Positions 1 to 13,479 of a stretch of 64,000 nt of DNA are shown piece by piece (within the stretch, counting starts at the first letter, position 1; the number at the start of each line of letters is the position of its first letter). Both the position numbers and the translations under genes were made by a program. This stretch comes from Apostichopus japonicus (Eukaryota; Echinodermata; Holothuroidea; Aspidochirotida; Stichopodidae), in assembly GCF_037975245.1 (NCBI RefSeq), contig NC_092565.1, positions 19,633,999-19,697,998 on the forward strand. Reading direction: 5' to 3'. The notes under the pieces are model-generated. The model did not search any database. It was not told where the DNA came from and saw nothing but the letters and a program-made list of their open reading frames with translations.

Positions 1-58
1 AGGATACCTAGAGATTAAAATTATAAACAAACTTGAATTAAGCAGAGAAATGTTTGGC

Positions 59-126
59 TAGAGCAGGATTCCAAACCTGGGACCTAAGGCTCGCAAGCCA
101 CGTGCTAGTCTGAATCCCGTTCTAGC
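59..126 (-). repeat. tRNA-like sequence, probably a SINE head
   Basis: On the minus strand, GGCTAGA at one end pairs fully with TCTAGCC at the other, as in a 7-bp acceptor stem. A B-box-like GGTTTGGAATCC lies at the expected place. The A box is poor, so a SINE head or tRNA pseudogene is likelier than a working tRNA. Confidence 0.4.
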
Positions 127-627
127 CAAAAATCCTCTTTCCTCTTTAAAGTCTACCATTAGAAGATAGTAGACAAGAAATTGAAATGAAATTTGAATGG
201 AACAACGAAACAACGAAAGGATTTCAATGTGATTAGGATGCTGTTGGCTAAGGCAAAAATCAATTTCTGTTGACCTGTTGTGTATAAATCAAGTAATTTT
301 ATTGCCCATTCTTTACCAAAGGGCTACTTCTCGTCGACAAGAAGTACCTCATCGTGATAACGGGATGGTCGTGAACCCCTCAACGCTGAAAGTGATCGGC
401 ATCACTTTGTACTCCCCAATGTCCTGCCCCTCTATTTCCAGTTAAACACACTCCCTCATCCAACCCCACCCCCTACAAATTAATACTCCCCGAACCCAGT
501 TCTCTGATAATTCTTACATGATGGAAAGAAAAAAACTATCAAAATAAAGGTGTCATTTTTGAAAGGATGAAAAAAAATAATAACAATATTTTAAAAAGGT
601 TTCAAGCAATACAGCCAATTCACTTAC

Positions 628-819
628 TCTTTTATCAGCCGGGAGAGATTCCTTCAAAAACAGAACGACTAATAGAATATCCAGCAGAGCTAGACTCAGT
701 GCCAATATCGCTGGCCTGTTGACGAGGGAATCTGCGTCGAAAGAACTGCCTCTTGCAAAATATGCTCCAATCATCGGACCAATGATGAAGCCAACTGAGA
801 AAGCCATGCCAATGAGAGC
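628..819 (-). CDS. MFSD10: MFSD10-like coding exon 5, last in window
   Basis: A 192-nt phase-0 exon between acceptor TTTTAG and donor GTAAGT. It encodes ALIGMAFSVGFIIGPMIGA and a further helix ending in the family motif F-L-K-E-S-L-P-A-D-K-R. The gene continues leftward outside the window. Confidence 0.9.
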
Positions 820-3800
820 CTAAAACATCATTGACAGAAAGAGGAACCAATGTTCCAGATTTAGAAATGTGAAATTAAGAAACGTCTCTTTTAACTTTTG
901 TTTCAGTTTATAAACTAGACGGCTTGAAAGCCAAAAAGCATTAAGATCTTCTACGAATGAAAAGTTTACTTGTCTTTAAAGAATCTGACGCATACTATTA
1001 GGTAATCTGAAGATGTAGTCTTCTTCAGTGAAGATAAGAAATGTTTTCTTGTTCTGGTCCCACCTAAATATTTTTATCATGGTTTCAGAAAATTTGGTAC
1101 AAGTACAATATGGGTACTGAGCTCCGAGCATGGGTACCAGTTCTTAACCTTGTGCTATCAGGCTTGTAGTGAGTCCCCTACTTTGTACTCATATTCGAGC
1201 ATAGTTACCTGTACTCGTCTGAATGGACTTGTACTCTAATCACATTGAGAGAAACAAATACACTTTTCATTACCAGTCTATGCTTTATACTGATATTTTC
1301 CCGATGAGATTTTTACAGCATGAGCTAACAAATTGCAACTTTCAGACACCTTTTTCTCTTCTACAATGATCTAGTATGGAACCACTCAATCCAATACAAA
1401 CTTGGCTTTCAGATAATTTTGCATAGTGGTACATAAGAATCTGCCAATAAACACTTCAAATGCAACACAATTTTTCGATCATAAATTTGTTTGTAAGAAT
1501 ATCAATTCTCAGAGGTTTCATTATTGTGAGAGTTTGGTTTACTTTCCTACACTGTACAACCAAACCAAGAGAATGATTGATATTAAAGATTTATATTTCA
1601 TACTGTGGTGAATGACCTTTCCATGCACAGTTTTAATTACACTACTTTATTTAAAAGCCTTATAGGGCACACAGAAACCCCACACCGTTCATACCTACTG
1701 TATTTCTATAATACCAGCTTGTTTTCATGCCGGCCATCATATGTGGTGTCAAATTCCTATCATTTTTGTTGCGCATTTCTATTAAAAGACACTGTTTGTT
1801 ACCTACGAGAATCTGCAATGACGAATAACTCAAACCTGTATTCAAAGTTAATAACACAGTGACAGGACATAGAATGTTGAGGTTTAATGCTATCTGCAAG
1901 AAAAGGGAGGTCTCCTAGGACCCTGCTTTGCAGTACTCTGGTCTTTTTAGAGAACAAAGAGTCACATTTTCTGGGCCATCAAATTAGAATGTATATTCTA
2001 AGAGACTGACCTCGGTCAGTTTGTGGCTTTCAAAGCCAACAAGGCTTCTTTGCTAGTTCCTGCTTGTAGGAGGATCTAAAATACATTCATATCCCACAGT
2101 CAGCATGTGACTCAATGGTACAAAATCAAGTCGATCATAATTGAAAAATTATGCCTACTGGAGAGACTTATTTTCTTAAATTTTAAATAAAAATAGTGCA
2201 TTACCTCCCTTGTTTGTAAATAGGTATTACTTTCAAGCAGCTGGTTGCAGCTAAGATTCTCTAATCATCAAATAATTTGAATATTTAACAACTGGCCTTA
2301 GAACCTACCACACTTTCCACATGGAAGCTAACTAGCCTAGCTTTATAAGTTTACATGTATAGGTTGAGGGCTGCAGCCATTACTGCCACTGACTGTAGTG
2401 GATAACTGTTAGTTAATGTTGTCATATTTTTTTGGGGTCATAAATTCAAGGATGTTTCTTCAAAAATGTAGCAACAATTTTGGGGTTCTCCCAGTGACTA
2501 ATATTTATCTATCATTTTGCGAGAAAACTTTACCATTCCTCTTCCTCTATTCTTAGTCGATGAGACATCTGTCACTATCGTTGTACTCAAACTGACATTC
2601 CCCTTGCTGATTCCACCAATGATCCTTGCCAGGACAAACAGGGGAAAATTATAAGAAAGAGCCCAGACAGCATAGGAAATGGCGATCCCAACCTAATGGA
2701 AGGATAGGAAGAGAAAAGATATATAGTGGAGAACTGTATAGTCATTACCTAAAATACAACCAAAGAATTTTTAAACAGCTAATTAGGAATGAAATAAATG
2801 CTTTTGTTTTTCTAAGGAACAATACACTGGACTAAGAAAAATCCCATTATTAAAATAAATACAATTAATGTTCTTTTGTTCAAAATTCTAAAGGTTAAAT
2901 GAGATTTGGGTGATAATTCTGTTGTGATGATGCAATATCAGAATATAAATTACCGATCACTTTCTGATTGAAAATGGGACAGTACTAAAGTTCTCCATTC
3001 TTTCTATAACATCTCATATTCACTCGATGTCTAATCTAGTCCCTTTCTGAACTGTTAACTGTTCTTTTGCAATGTTATTATGGATCATTTACAACACTCT
3101 ATAATTACATTGTTATTACAAACTATCACTGTACTTGTAAAGCATTATTACAGTTTACTGATATGCAAGACCATTATATAGCTGATGACACTGGATGCTT
3201 TTCATGAATGGCAGAGAAAATCTAAAGCTGTACCGTTGTGATGATCATTAGAGGTCGTCTCCCATATTTATCTGACGCGGCTCCGATGACAGGACTCGCC
3301 AAGAATTGAAGGAAAGAAAATAATGATCCGATAATACCTGTAATCAAAGAAATCATGGAAATGGTTTGGTCTTAATGATACAACACTAATTTATGACATG
3401 GTAACAGTAATAATTCAACAGATAATTTTTTTTCCTTTTCTTCCTCCTCTTCTCTCTCCCCCCCCCCCCTTTTGGTTTGTGACATTTATTGCAACAAATT
3501 AAATCAAATAAAATTACAGCGATTTACTAACATTATGGTAAGTCTGTTGGCAAGGGATATTTTATGTGAGAGAGTAACAGAAGTTCACAATATGCCAAGG
3601 GAAAGCACCATCAGATTACAGCAATGAAAGCTGTACTCAGTAAACAATACCACAGTTAGTAATCAGAGTGGGGGGAGGGGGAAGAAGTGGGGAGAGGGGG
3701 AAGAAGTGGGGAGTGGAAAGAATTGGGGAGTGGAAAGAATTGGGGAAGGGGAAGAAGTGGGTGAATGGGAAGAAGTGGGGGAGTGGGAAGAAGTGGGGGA

Positions 3801-6800
3801 TGGTGAGCGCTTATTCAAACAAACACTTCAGTTTGTTGATTTGTTGTTCAGAATGTTGATTTGTCGTCTTGATTTGAGTCACTATTTGAACAAATTGTAC
3901 ACATACCTCCAAAAAGTACTGAGTTGTTTTTCTCTGTATCAGGAATACCAAGAAGATTACGAAAACTATCCACGGAGGACTGCATCCGCAGAAATAAGCC
4001 AGTCTGAAAGAAAAGGTACAAACGGTAAGAAATGTGTCTATAAAATTAATACATAGGTCAACAATATGATTATCTATTTAAGTGTATGAAGGTGGTGGCA
4101 TTAGAAGCAAGGGAAATAAACACCGGGATAAATAAAGTAAGGAGTAATCCACCCTTTTCTCTATCTGAAATAATCTTCAAATAAGGTTCTCCAGCCCAAA
4201 ATATCAACAGAGGGCGCTGTCATATCATTCCTATCGAGTTCCCCGAAACTTGCAGGCTGCAGTAGCTGACTTCAGATCATAACAGTACAGTGAATTAATC
4301 AATATCAATACAAACATAAACATGTATTATACATTCGTAATTATAGAAGAGATCTGTTGAAACATAGATTCAACTTTCAAGGCAGACTAATTGTTTAAAG
4401 CATGGTAACCGAAAATTAAATTCTAAAACAATGTTTTTCGTTTTGGCCAAACTGCACAACCTTGAACTAGTCAATCACCAAGCACCTCTGTATATACAAG
4501 TTCACCCAATGTGTTCACATGTTTGTGAACGCTTTCACATGTGATCCTGTGGCATTAATTATGAGATCTGTATGAAACAGTACAGATTATGCACAATATG
4601 ACAGTGCCAAGGCTAATCTTCCCCATAATTGTTATTAAAAAACATAGGTTGTAAATGTAATCATAATTTTAAATGTAAGAATTATCATGTAATCAGATTA
4701 TAAACAAAAATTTAAGCAGATAACTTAATTATGTCAATGAATAAAATGTAAACAAATAAAATGAGCCCATTGCAAAACTTTGCACGTAAACTTGCCAAAA
4801 CGTATAAGGAATACAAAATAATTAGATAAATAAGGGTATAATGGACAAATATAAGCCCATTGAAAAAACATATACATATACAGTAAAATAGGTAAGATGT
4901 TACAGAGCACTGTAAATATCAAAAAATGTGCATAAACTATGATTATAAGTATAAAATTCATTTCACAAATCGTTTAAAAACTGCTAAGATTGTGTGCATT
5001 TCTGATATGTTGAGGCAACTCATTCCATTCTTTTGTGGCAATAAATCTTTTCTTGTAAATAATTTATATCTATTATGATCACTCTTCCAACAATCTACTG
5101 CACTTTGCTTCATTTTAATGTGTCCTTTTTCTTTTCTGTTTCATTTTGCTTTCATTAAATATATAATTAAATAAGGAGTATTTTACATTTGTAAGAACCA
5201 TCCAAATTCAACTTTTACGAAACAAATGATCATTTCTGCACATTTTGAGCTGACCAATTTACATACAAGCCCAGCAAAATTGCTTTTACACTTTCCAATC
5301 GCATTTTATTTAAATTAATTCCCAGACTCTCATGAAATAAACATTAATTAATTCACAGTCAACAGAGAAGGATATTTTCATGAGATTTTAACACTTGTCA
5401 CTATTTTCATGAATTAATAAAACTTTTCATTTACCAACTTAAAGCATCAAATTAAAGAAATAAACATATTCATATTCCAAATTCCATTGAAATACACAGG
5501 ACGAGAATACAAAAATAATTTTCATTTTCATAATTTTGTTTGATTTTGTTTGTCTATTTTAATTAGAATTGTAAATAAGCTGGAGAAACATAACCCTTAC
5601 CCAACATCTGGTACATTTTCTTTCAAAATGATTTTTTTCCTTCTATTTACAAGATCTATAATTCCCCAAAGTACTGAATTATTAATAATCTGAATGAGGA
5701 CTCCAGATGTGAAATCCAGAGCACTTTTTACCATATTAGACTACTTCTTGACAGGCAACATATTATAAATATATTTATATATTTCACTGCTAAAAGTCTC
5801 TTGAGATGGCATTTGATTTACTACACAACATTTTGAGTAGCATCAATTCGTTGGTAACAACATGAGTTACCATACCAGCAACTTTCTAAACACCAGAGTG
5901 AGAAAATCTATCAAATTCAAACACAAAATTTTTGGCTGTCTTCTTGAGTTACTGGGAGATTAAAGGATATCAGTTTCAGTTTGAGAGAATGGAATGATAA
6001 ACCTCGAAAATGGCAGTTTGATAGGTTTTGGTCTAAATAAAATAAAACTGTTAGCAAACTGCTCATCCACTAGAGAGCCTGTGTTGGAGAATGTGTGAAA
6101 GTAAGTTGGCCTGACGTTTCGATCCTATCAGGATCTTCTTCAAAGGCTAAATGACAAGTAACAGTAACAGAAGGGACAAAAACACGCACAGGTTTTAGTC
6201 TACCAGACTAACATGGACTTACCTGTGAAGATGTTGGTATCAACCAACAGACAGTGGCTTGCATAATATTTAAGTGGTGGGAGAGGGGGGGGGGGGAATT
6301 CTAACTTCTCCCAACTGATTTAAATTGGGGCATGAACCTTTACGGAAAGGCCAGATGTGACTCAAGAAATTTATAAAGGAGGGGTGTGGCCCTGGGGTCG
6401 TTGTAGGCAACTCTTACATAGGGGGAGGGGGTGCAAATTTTAGACGTCAAAGGGTGCATTCTGAGCTAATAAATACTCTTTTTTGTGAGAAGTTGAAAAG
6501 TGGGTGCTTCTCGAAAGGTTCTGTTCTTCAACATTATACCAGAAATTCAAGAGTGATAAATAAAACATCTCACTGTCTCAGTGTAGCAAAATGCACTGAG
6601 GGTAGTACTAAACATGATGTTTGTTTAAGTTTGAAAATGAGTGACCATTTCTACACTGTCTGGCATATTTGCTGGGCAATATGAATGACAAATCTGTTGG
6701 AATGTCGGCTTGGAATACAACCTCTACAAGAACCATCGACAGACGAGACAAATCCCCAATGTGAACCTTTTCTACTTTTTCGTGTCCTGAACCCTATCAC

Positions 6801-8331
6801 CCCTTAGAAGGTTATCGGTATTGTCTGCGAAGTTTAGCATGCTAACAAAGAGGTGCTGAAGAGTATTCTTCTAGACGTTGCTACCCTCTCAAGTATTTTA
6901 TTTTCAGAGAGTGAAGAGTGTTTAATTTCAGCGATACAAATTCTCAATGATTGAAAACTGCTTTGAGCATGGCAATAAAATACTTAAATCATGGTTAAAA
7001 TATGATTGGCCATTATTTCACTCTCTCTTCTACATTTTAGCATCAATACTAAAGGTAATCAACCTTTTTTATTTCCTTGTTATTTTTGGCAAAACAGTTG
7101 TGGCCAGAAGGGCCTTCCAAGGAAACACAGAAGTTTAGCAAGTGCTGTATTAATGTAGTATATGACACATACTGTAGCTAACACTTGTTGAACCATTTGC
7201 TGTTACAGCAATTCCTATTTCCCACCTGCTGTGACCTTTCTCATACTACTAGTATTAATATCGTAACCTTCCAAGGCCCTTTGTTTTCTGTTTTTGGTGC
7301 AATGTTATTGATTAAGCTCAAAAGATGATGAAATATCAATAGACTACTCACTGGTGATAACAAAGGATTATTTCCCCTCTATTATTCGCAAACGTAGGAA
7401 CAGGAAATACTTTGTCCTTTCCAGCTTGTGGGTGTTAAATGGCAGAGTGCAAATATATATTACCATACTCTAGGCTACTGGTATTACTACAATAGTAACA
7501 TCCTAAAATTCAGTCTTCTAATAACCATAACCTTCCATTCATTGTAGTCATTAGGAAATTCAAGTATGTTTTTGCTTTCCCTTCATTACTCAAAATCGGG
7601 TTGTAATTTATCAAAGTTAAGACAACCTTCTAAAGTTTTCCACCACCAAGTATTAGCTTATCAAGTGAGCTATTAATGAACTTGATTCAATTCTCAACAT
7701 TTTTAGGAAACATTTCATAATAGGTATTAACTGTCTAGATCATGCAAACAGGAATTTGTGACTTTAATCTCCTTCTTTCAAATGAAAATTGACTAGACAA
7801 GTCTGCCAATAAATTACAATGCTGTGTGATACTGGAAACATTCAGCTCCCCCACCCTCCTCCCCACCAAAATTTCTCCAACATCAGCTCAAAGATGCTTT
7901 ACATTCAGTCGGGAAGGATTAGACCAACCCTCCAGGCCCAAGGACAGCCTACCACGACGGTTCATGCTCCTAACCAAATCAGTCTGTTCAGGGGACTTGA
8001 GTATTTGGCCCCCACGCCCTTTGCACATCACTGGTCCAATATGTAAGCAGACTCGACGGGGCTCTTACCTTATCATTCTGGCTATAGTAATCTAAAAGTG
8101 AGGGCAGCAGAGGCAGAATCATCGTGAAGGCCAAGAGGTCGACGATGAGGGTAACGAATACAACCGCTTGCATGGATCCTGAATCGCTTCTTTCTTCTCC
8201 TTTGCCTGATGAATCTGTTGTGTCAGCTGGAGTGTTGCCATTGGCTTCTTTTCTACCACTCTTGTTGCCATGGGAACCATCCCTAGATCTCAGATTGTAG
8301 TGTGATTTCATGGCTTAATAACAATCCTGTT
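628..8331 (-). CDS. MFSD10: MFSD10-like major facilitator transporter, 5' part (partial at left edge)
   Basis: A multi-pass membrane carrier of the MFSD10 (TETRAN) family, which is associated with organic anion efflux in vertebrates. Coding exons read on the minus strand are 8311-8069, 4003-3907, 3337-3234, 2692-2534 and 819-628. Together they give 265 codons in one frame across four GT-AG introns. Seen in the protein: a polar N-terminus of about 45 residues; a first membrane helix with LLAFTMILPLLPSLL, very close to the vertebrate start; SVLFGG followed by IIGSLFSFLQFLASP; the MFS motif A as GAASDKYGRRPL; IIGGISKGNVSLSTTIVTD; and FSVGFIIGPMIGAYFA. The last visible exon ends with donor GTAAGT after LPADKR, so the remaining half (about 190-200 residues, by comparison with the family) lies off the left edge. 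The family assignment is secure; the substrate is not known. Confidence 0.9.
820..2533 (-). other. MFSD10-like intron 4
   Basis: A 1.7-kb AT-rich intron with canonical GT-AG ends. Open frames of 60-85 codons inside it on both strands match no family I know and look like chance. Confidence 0.8.
2534..2692 (-). CDS. MFSD10: MFSD10-like coding exon 4
   Basis: A 159-nt phase-0 exon between acceptor CATTAG and donor GTAAAG. It encodes VGIAISYAVWALSYNFPLF followed by the highly conserved RIIGGISKGNVSLSTTIVTD segment of TM4-TM5. Confidence 0.9.
3234..3337 (-). CDS. MFSD10: MFSD10-like coding exon 3 (MFS motif A)
   Basis: A 104-nt exon between acceptor TTACAG and donor GTACAG. It encodes IIGSLFSFLQFLASPVIG then AASDKYGRRPLMIITT. 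The D-x-x-G-R-R core is the conserved cytoplasmic loop 2-3 signature of the superfamily. Confidence 0.9.
3664..3802. repeat. G-rich polypurine minisatellite in MFSD10-like intron 2
   Basis: About 139 bp of degenerate units of the type GGGGAAGAAGTGGGGAGTG, almost pure purine on the plus strand. The unit leaves two reading frames open, which explains the low-complexity open frames here. Read in the direction of transcription it is a polypyrimidine tract upstream of exon 3. Confidence 0.85.
3907..4003 (-). CDS. MFSD10: MFSD10-like coding exon 2
   Basis: A 97-nt exon between acceptor TTTCAG and donor GTATGT. It encodes TGLFLRMQSSVDSF and continues to NNSVLFG, matching the loop before TM2 of the family, where human has NSVLFGG. 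The frame continues exactly from exon 1. Confidence 0.88.
4004..8068 (-). other. MFSD10-like intron 1
   Basis: A 4.1-kb very AT-rich intron with GT-AG ends. It holds a dispersed-repeat motif at about 6105-6160 (text like GACGTTTCGATCCTATCAGG) and a G-rich repeat copy at 6270-6480. I see no gene in the rest. Confidence 0.75.
6270..6480. repeat. G-rich dispersed repeat, copy 1
   Basis: It shares ordered blocks with 45820-45975: a poly-G start, GGAGGGG-TGTGGCC, a second G-run, AAATTT, and GGTGCATTCT followed by GAGCTAATAAAT (GGCTACAAAT in the other copy). Two degraded copies of one element is the simplest reading. Confidence 0.5.
8069..8331 (-). CDS. MFSD10: MFSD10-like exon with start codon
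   Basis: The ATG is at 8311-8309 and the exon gives 81 codons, ending AATGATAAG before donor GTAAGA. A pyrimidine-rich acceptor (ACTTATAG) lies 20 nt before the ATG, so the leader is spliced and at least one non-coding exon lies upstream. The exon carries the polar N-terminus and the first transmembrane helix. Confidence 0.88.
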
Positions 8332-8939
8332 CTATAAGTGAAAATGTAAAAAAAGGTATGTACAAAGTTTGAAAAGAGTGTAAATATTTCAAGTTCAAAG
8401 GTTGCTTACAAGATAATGTTGTATACGATCATAAATTTAAAAAAACACAAAACCCACAAATTCCATTGATAGAGTTCAATACCAGTGCAACACAGTAAAA
8501 TAGTACAATGTAGTCACAGTACAGCAGTATGCTGAAATTTAGTAGAATACGGTTAGCCAGTAATTACATCCAGTTCCTTACTCTGTTCCGTTGCTTACTG
8601 ACTGGGATGTTTATATCCATGGAAGGCAAAACTGGTACTCATAGCACATGAAACGCTACTTTAGACTTGAGTAGAGTAGAGGAGTGGAGAGGAGAGAGGA
8701 GATATATATTCATTCATTTGCCTTTGTCGTTTACCTCCATTTCATTAACAAAAGTCTGTTCAAAGATCAGGCTTTAGGAATCACAAATGATTTCGAGTTG
8801 CTTTAGCATCATGTTTGATCTCTAGAGTAAGGCCAAATATGTCACCAGAAACAGAACTAGTAAATATTGTTTGATACAGGTGACAAACGCCTGCAGTGAA
8901 ATTACGACCTTCCTACCGGTTTTGAACCTCTGGACATAC

Positions 8940-9262
8940 AATCAGCGTCCATAGCCTAGTGGTTGGGGTGTCTGCATATAAAGCGGGAGGCCTGTGTTCG
9001 AATCCCAGTGGAGGCTGGAAGTTTTTTCACTGTTCTGGATTTTCTAACTCACTACGATTTCAATCATATATCGATATACAGTATATGTATGTAGCTACTG
9101 AGATTGGTTGAATGCAGTGGAGAATATTTGACAGCTAAATGGGCACATCATGGGACATCTACCTACCAACCATGACATGGACTCAAATTGTGCTTCTTGA
9201 AATAAAGTGTTAACAAGCTGGCCTTCACATACACACACACACATGCACACACGCACACCAGC
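8940..9262 (+). repeat. tRNA-derived SINE
   Basis: Near 8950 there is an A-box-like TAGCCTAGTGGTTGGGG, and about 40 nt later a B box GTGTTCGAATCCC. This is the spacing of a polymerase III internal promoter. A non-tRNA body follows and ends in a (CA)n tract at about 9228-9260. The right limit is approximate. Confidence 0.6.
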
Positions 9263-9499
9263 ACGATTGTAAAGGTTTTAACCAAAAGGAATGCTTCTGA
9301 AGAACATTTGCTGTGATGACAACACAGACCAACTACTGTGATCTAGTCCATGAATGAAATGAAATTTAAATTGCATTCAATCAACCATATCTTGAGCTAG
9401 GGATAAACTATTGAGATGAGGCATTCAATTAACAATATGAAATATTGTATGCAGGGTGACATTGTAGGCCACAGCAATATCCCTATTAGTACCACAAAA

Positions 9500-9821
9500 C
9501 AAGGGCGTAGGAACCGGAGGGGCTGAAGTATCATTCCGCCCCCCGCTTCGCAAGTCAGAAAACCCCTTTTTCATTTCCAAATGAGAAAAAAATCTCATTT
9601 GGAGCACCAAATTGCATCTAAGGCCAGGTGAAAATGCAAAATTATTTACAAAATGGAGTGGGTGGGTTGAAGTATGCTATATTGCACCAAATTGCATCTG
9701 AGGCCACCTGGAAATGCAAAAAAATCCAAAGGGGAGGGGCACACCCCCTCCCCTTAGACCCCTCCCCCAGGCCGGCCATCAGTCCAGCCCCCCCACTCAA
9801 AAGTACCTTCCTACGCCACTG
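9500..9821. mobile_element. hAT-like non-autonomous transposon with 8-bp TSD
   Basis: The 8-bp duplication CCACAAAA lies at 9492-9499 and 9822-9829. The ends are CAAGGGCGTAGGAACC and, inverted, CAGTGGCGTAGGAAGG. CAG-type ends with an 8-bp duplication fit the hAT superfamily. The inside holds two direct copies of CACCAAATTGCATCT and has no transposase frame. Confidence 0.75.
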
Positions 9822-10435
9822 CCACAAAAGATGACAACATCTAACATGCTTAAACACATATACAAGACATGGTGAAGTAATAGTTATTTCTATTACTAGA
9901 ATTTACTATTAATTTCTATTAATTAAATATTAACTACAACATTTTGCATTTGACTTTTCATTATTACATTTCAAAAACCCCATTGATTTTAACTATACAG
10001 TTTGATACGTGCATGAACAGGAAAACTAAAAAATGAAGAAATATGTTTTATCAATTTCTAATATACTCATTGGAAGTCTACTGAGACTCACCTGAAGACA
10101 ATGATACTTCTTAGGTATAGTAAGGAACTAAGTCATGCAACTAACAATGAAATTCACTTCTTGATGCTACAAATTTTACAGCCAGAAATTCTTAGCATTA
10201 ACAACAACAAAGTAATCATATTTAAAGGGCATGTTCAACTTCAGTTTGAAAGATTTCATTGCTGCTAATCCCCCCATCCACCCCCCCCCCCTCCCAAGAA
10301 AATAGAAAATAAATGAATATGTATGCCAGTAGGTCACATTGATAAATAGTTCCTCTGATTGTTTGAGTTGTTGATCCAACCTTTAACAAGAGTCCAGGAA
10401 GTCCAATGAGGCTACAATGCAGTAGTGTCAAAGGT

Positions 10436-10665
10436 TTTAAGTTTAAACAATACCCTGTAAGATGGTTTTATGTTAAAACAATACCCTGCGAGATTGTTAT
10501 CTTTTTCTTTTAATTAAACCTTGGTCAACGTGCAATAAACTTATAGTTGTGATACCCCCATGTATAATTACAATACCATCTCTATGTCCCTACACTGTTT
10601 CAATGCTGACAAGTTGATGTGAGTGACCCCTGTGAGTGACTCCTGTGAGTGACCCCTGCGTGGAC
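10436..10665. repeat. short tandem duplications
   Basis: Two imperfect ~33-bp copies around AACAATACCCTG lie at about 10436-10500, and three copies of GTGAGTGACCCCT-type units lie at about 10619-10663. Neither looks coding. Confidence 0.6.
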
Positions 10666-12877
10666 AGATACTGACCACCTGCTTTGGACTGTCCTATATC
10701 TTATCTCTGTCTAGCTTCACACATACTGTTAATATTAAAAAACAAGGATTTGTGCAAATAAAAGTATAGAGTGAGTAACATTGTGTGCCATTTAAAGGCT
10801 CCTTTATGTTAATGGAGAGGGAATACTTTTGTATTGAAATGTTGAACAGCAAGCTCTGAATATTGTATATATAAAATATAAACTGTCCCTGTACAAAACT
10901 GCTATACATCTTTGACTGGTATAGCAAGTTGCCCATTTTGCAATGGGATAACAGATAAATCAGTCACTGATTTGTGATACCATTTAAAAGTTTTTTTAAT
11001 TTTAATACCAAGTCAAATATTTGAAGAATAAAAGATAGAATAATTAACTCTCAGTTATTGACATTGGAACAATCGCAAGGAGTTACTTATCTGGAATAGA
11101 CAGCAAAATGCTATGCAAAATGGTCAGTTTGCTATAAAAATGCTACAGTGTGTAACAGTTTTTGTAAATAGTCGGAACCCAAATATTCATAATCTCAGTC
11201 AAAAGCCCTGGCGACACAAACTCCAAACATTCAATTGTTCCCTGACATTACACTTTCACAAAGCTGGGGTTGTATGTGAACTGAATACTTCCAAACTTTC
11301 CAAACATTTTTTTTCCCCGTTTACCAGTCAGTTTTTCAATGTTTATTCATCTTATAAGTTGGCCACATTTTTTGCACATCAAACAAAGGCAAAACAAAAT
11401 TTAATGTATGATACATATGTTTTTATCTAACAGTGAGGACTTTTCATTGGATCCTTGAGAAAGTGAGGGCTTTTCATTTGTTGTTTGATAAAGTGTGCTC
11501 TGCCTATAGGTCCCATGTATTCAGAGAACTGAATGTTCTAGCCAAATGTTCTTTGCCCTTGTCCATTGTTATAGTTTTCCAGTCAATATTCTGTTGTACA
11601 TTAACCTTTTAAGTTAGCAACTTTTATAGTACAATACTCAATATTTAAGAAAAAAGGAATAAACTGCTAGGTCTAACATAAACATAGTGAGCTTCTAAAA
11701 TGAGAATGCCTAAAATAAAGTCTAGCTTAGGCCTGGTCAGTTCGAAACCTGATACCACTTCATATACTTACATATAAAAGGAATGTTGACCGATCTTTGG
11801 GCCAGTCTCTGACTTTCAGGCTTGGCTTTTGGACTAATCAGATTTGCAATGCTCATCACATGTTCCATTAGGCCTAGGTCAATTAATTATGCAGATTTAG
11901 TCGTTAAAACTTGATAAATCTGGTCAACCAGCGTTACAAAGTAACTTGAGGTACCTGGTACTGTCTTACCTTTTTAATATCTACAATTACAAGTTTGGTT
12001 CGCCTCTGGAAATTTATGTTCTGACTTCCAATATCTAAAATCTGCAAACTTCAAAGCACCAATTCTTCTAACTCTTTGTCATTTGCACTGTAGCCTACGT
12101 ATGGCAGCTATTGTTACCTTTTACTTCCTTAGTCTGACCCTCACTGTTGATCTCAATTTTCAAGGTACCAAAGTACCATCGGTATGCTTATTAAAGCTCA
12201 GGCTGTTATTCACATTTTTGTGTACGTTAAAAGCATAGCCATCTTTAATGAAGTACCTGTTGCGTTTATATTAGCAGTAAGGAACGTTAGTATCAGCAAC
12301 CATTTTAAGCCTTTATTCAGCAACAAATGCGGAAGTTTACTGCATACAAATATATCCTAGACCTATTCAGCGAAACGTTAAAAGATTTCGTGGAATCACG
12401 GTTAAAATACGTACTCCTGCAAAGTCACTGCATGACTAAACAATTCTTGTAGCATATATTATTATCAAACCTTCTTACCGATATAAGTTTTTATGACGAC
12501 TAAGATATTTCAATCTTCAGACTTGGACTTGGTGTTTGTGGTCTTTGCTGCCAATGTGGGTTTCGAGTTATGTGCGCAAAACAATGGGAAGTTTGTATAA
12601 TCAGTTATTCAGTAGCAGAGGCCTGGACGTAAAGCCGCATATACATACACTGTATAGCACCATGGCTACATATCTAATAGGAATTCGTGACTTATGTTTC
12701 CATGATACAGAGAAATATAAATACATAGCTGTGTAGGATGTACTAAATTTGTACAAAAACATGATTTGCTCTATCTCTATTGTGAGAACACCATGATATA
12801 TTCGATAATGGGAGAATATTCGCTACACGCATATATGTACACCCCTCCTAGAAGATAGAAGAGTCTCATATACTCAC

Positions 12878-12960
12878 CGCGTGATCTTGGAGGAAAGTTT
12901 TCTCAAATACCGCCGCCAATTAATTTGAGTATAGAACAGCGGCCCGCGAAATTATTTTTC
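12878..12960 (-). promoter_or_regulatory. candidate MFSD10 non-coding first exon and promoter region
   Basis: On the minus strand a good donor (CACGCG then GTGAGTA, exon end at 12878) follows a GC-richer stretch that contrasts with its surroundings. It could supply the 5' leader that splices to the acceptor at 8331. A competing donor, ATCG followed by GTAAGA, lies near 12478. The upstream limit is a guess, and the region overlaps one arm of a dispersed inverted repeat. No transcript evidence is available. Confidence 0.3.
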
Positions 12961-13005
12961 CCACTTCGACGCGGCCACATGGGCGTGGCTTATGAAATAC
13001 GTCAC
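12935..13005 (+). repeat. dispersed repeat arm A (inverted partner at 15790-15890)
   Basis: It contains AAATTATTTTTCCCACTTCG, then ACGCGGCCACAT, GGGCGTGG and CGTCACAG. The same blocks occur in the same order, inverted, near 15.8 kb, with an insertion between GCCACAT and GGGCGTGG in that copy. Confidence 0.7.
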
Positions 13006-13479
13006 AGGCCGGCAAGTTTGTAACTTCGACTTCGAGCTCTTACGTCTAGCTCTACTCAGCTAATATACTCAGGCCTAATATACTCAGGCCTAAGACATGA
13101 CTTCATGAGAACCATGATGATGTGCGACTGCTCCTCCCAGTCAATCGGGTCTTAAGGAGCTCTTGAGGTAAATTCCATCACAAAATCAAACTGTGTTGTT
13201 CTGATATTGATAAGCTAGGCCTAGGCTAACGCTGAAACAGTTAAAGTTAGGCCCAACCTAATGTGCTAGACACAGCACAGGATGGTTCAATCAAGGTAAG
13301 AATTAGGCCTAGGCTAAGCAATGTCTGAGGACATTGGAGTAAATTGGCCCTTGTTCAAGTTGCTGACCCTTTGGTTTGTTTGGCTTGATTTGTAAATTGC
13401 ACCCAGCTAGGCCTACCTTGACTATAATGACTTACCATTCCATGGGGCCACCCTCTTGGTCTTTTCTCCCATCCCCTTT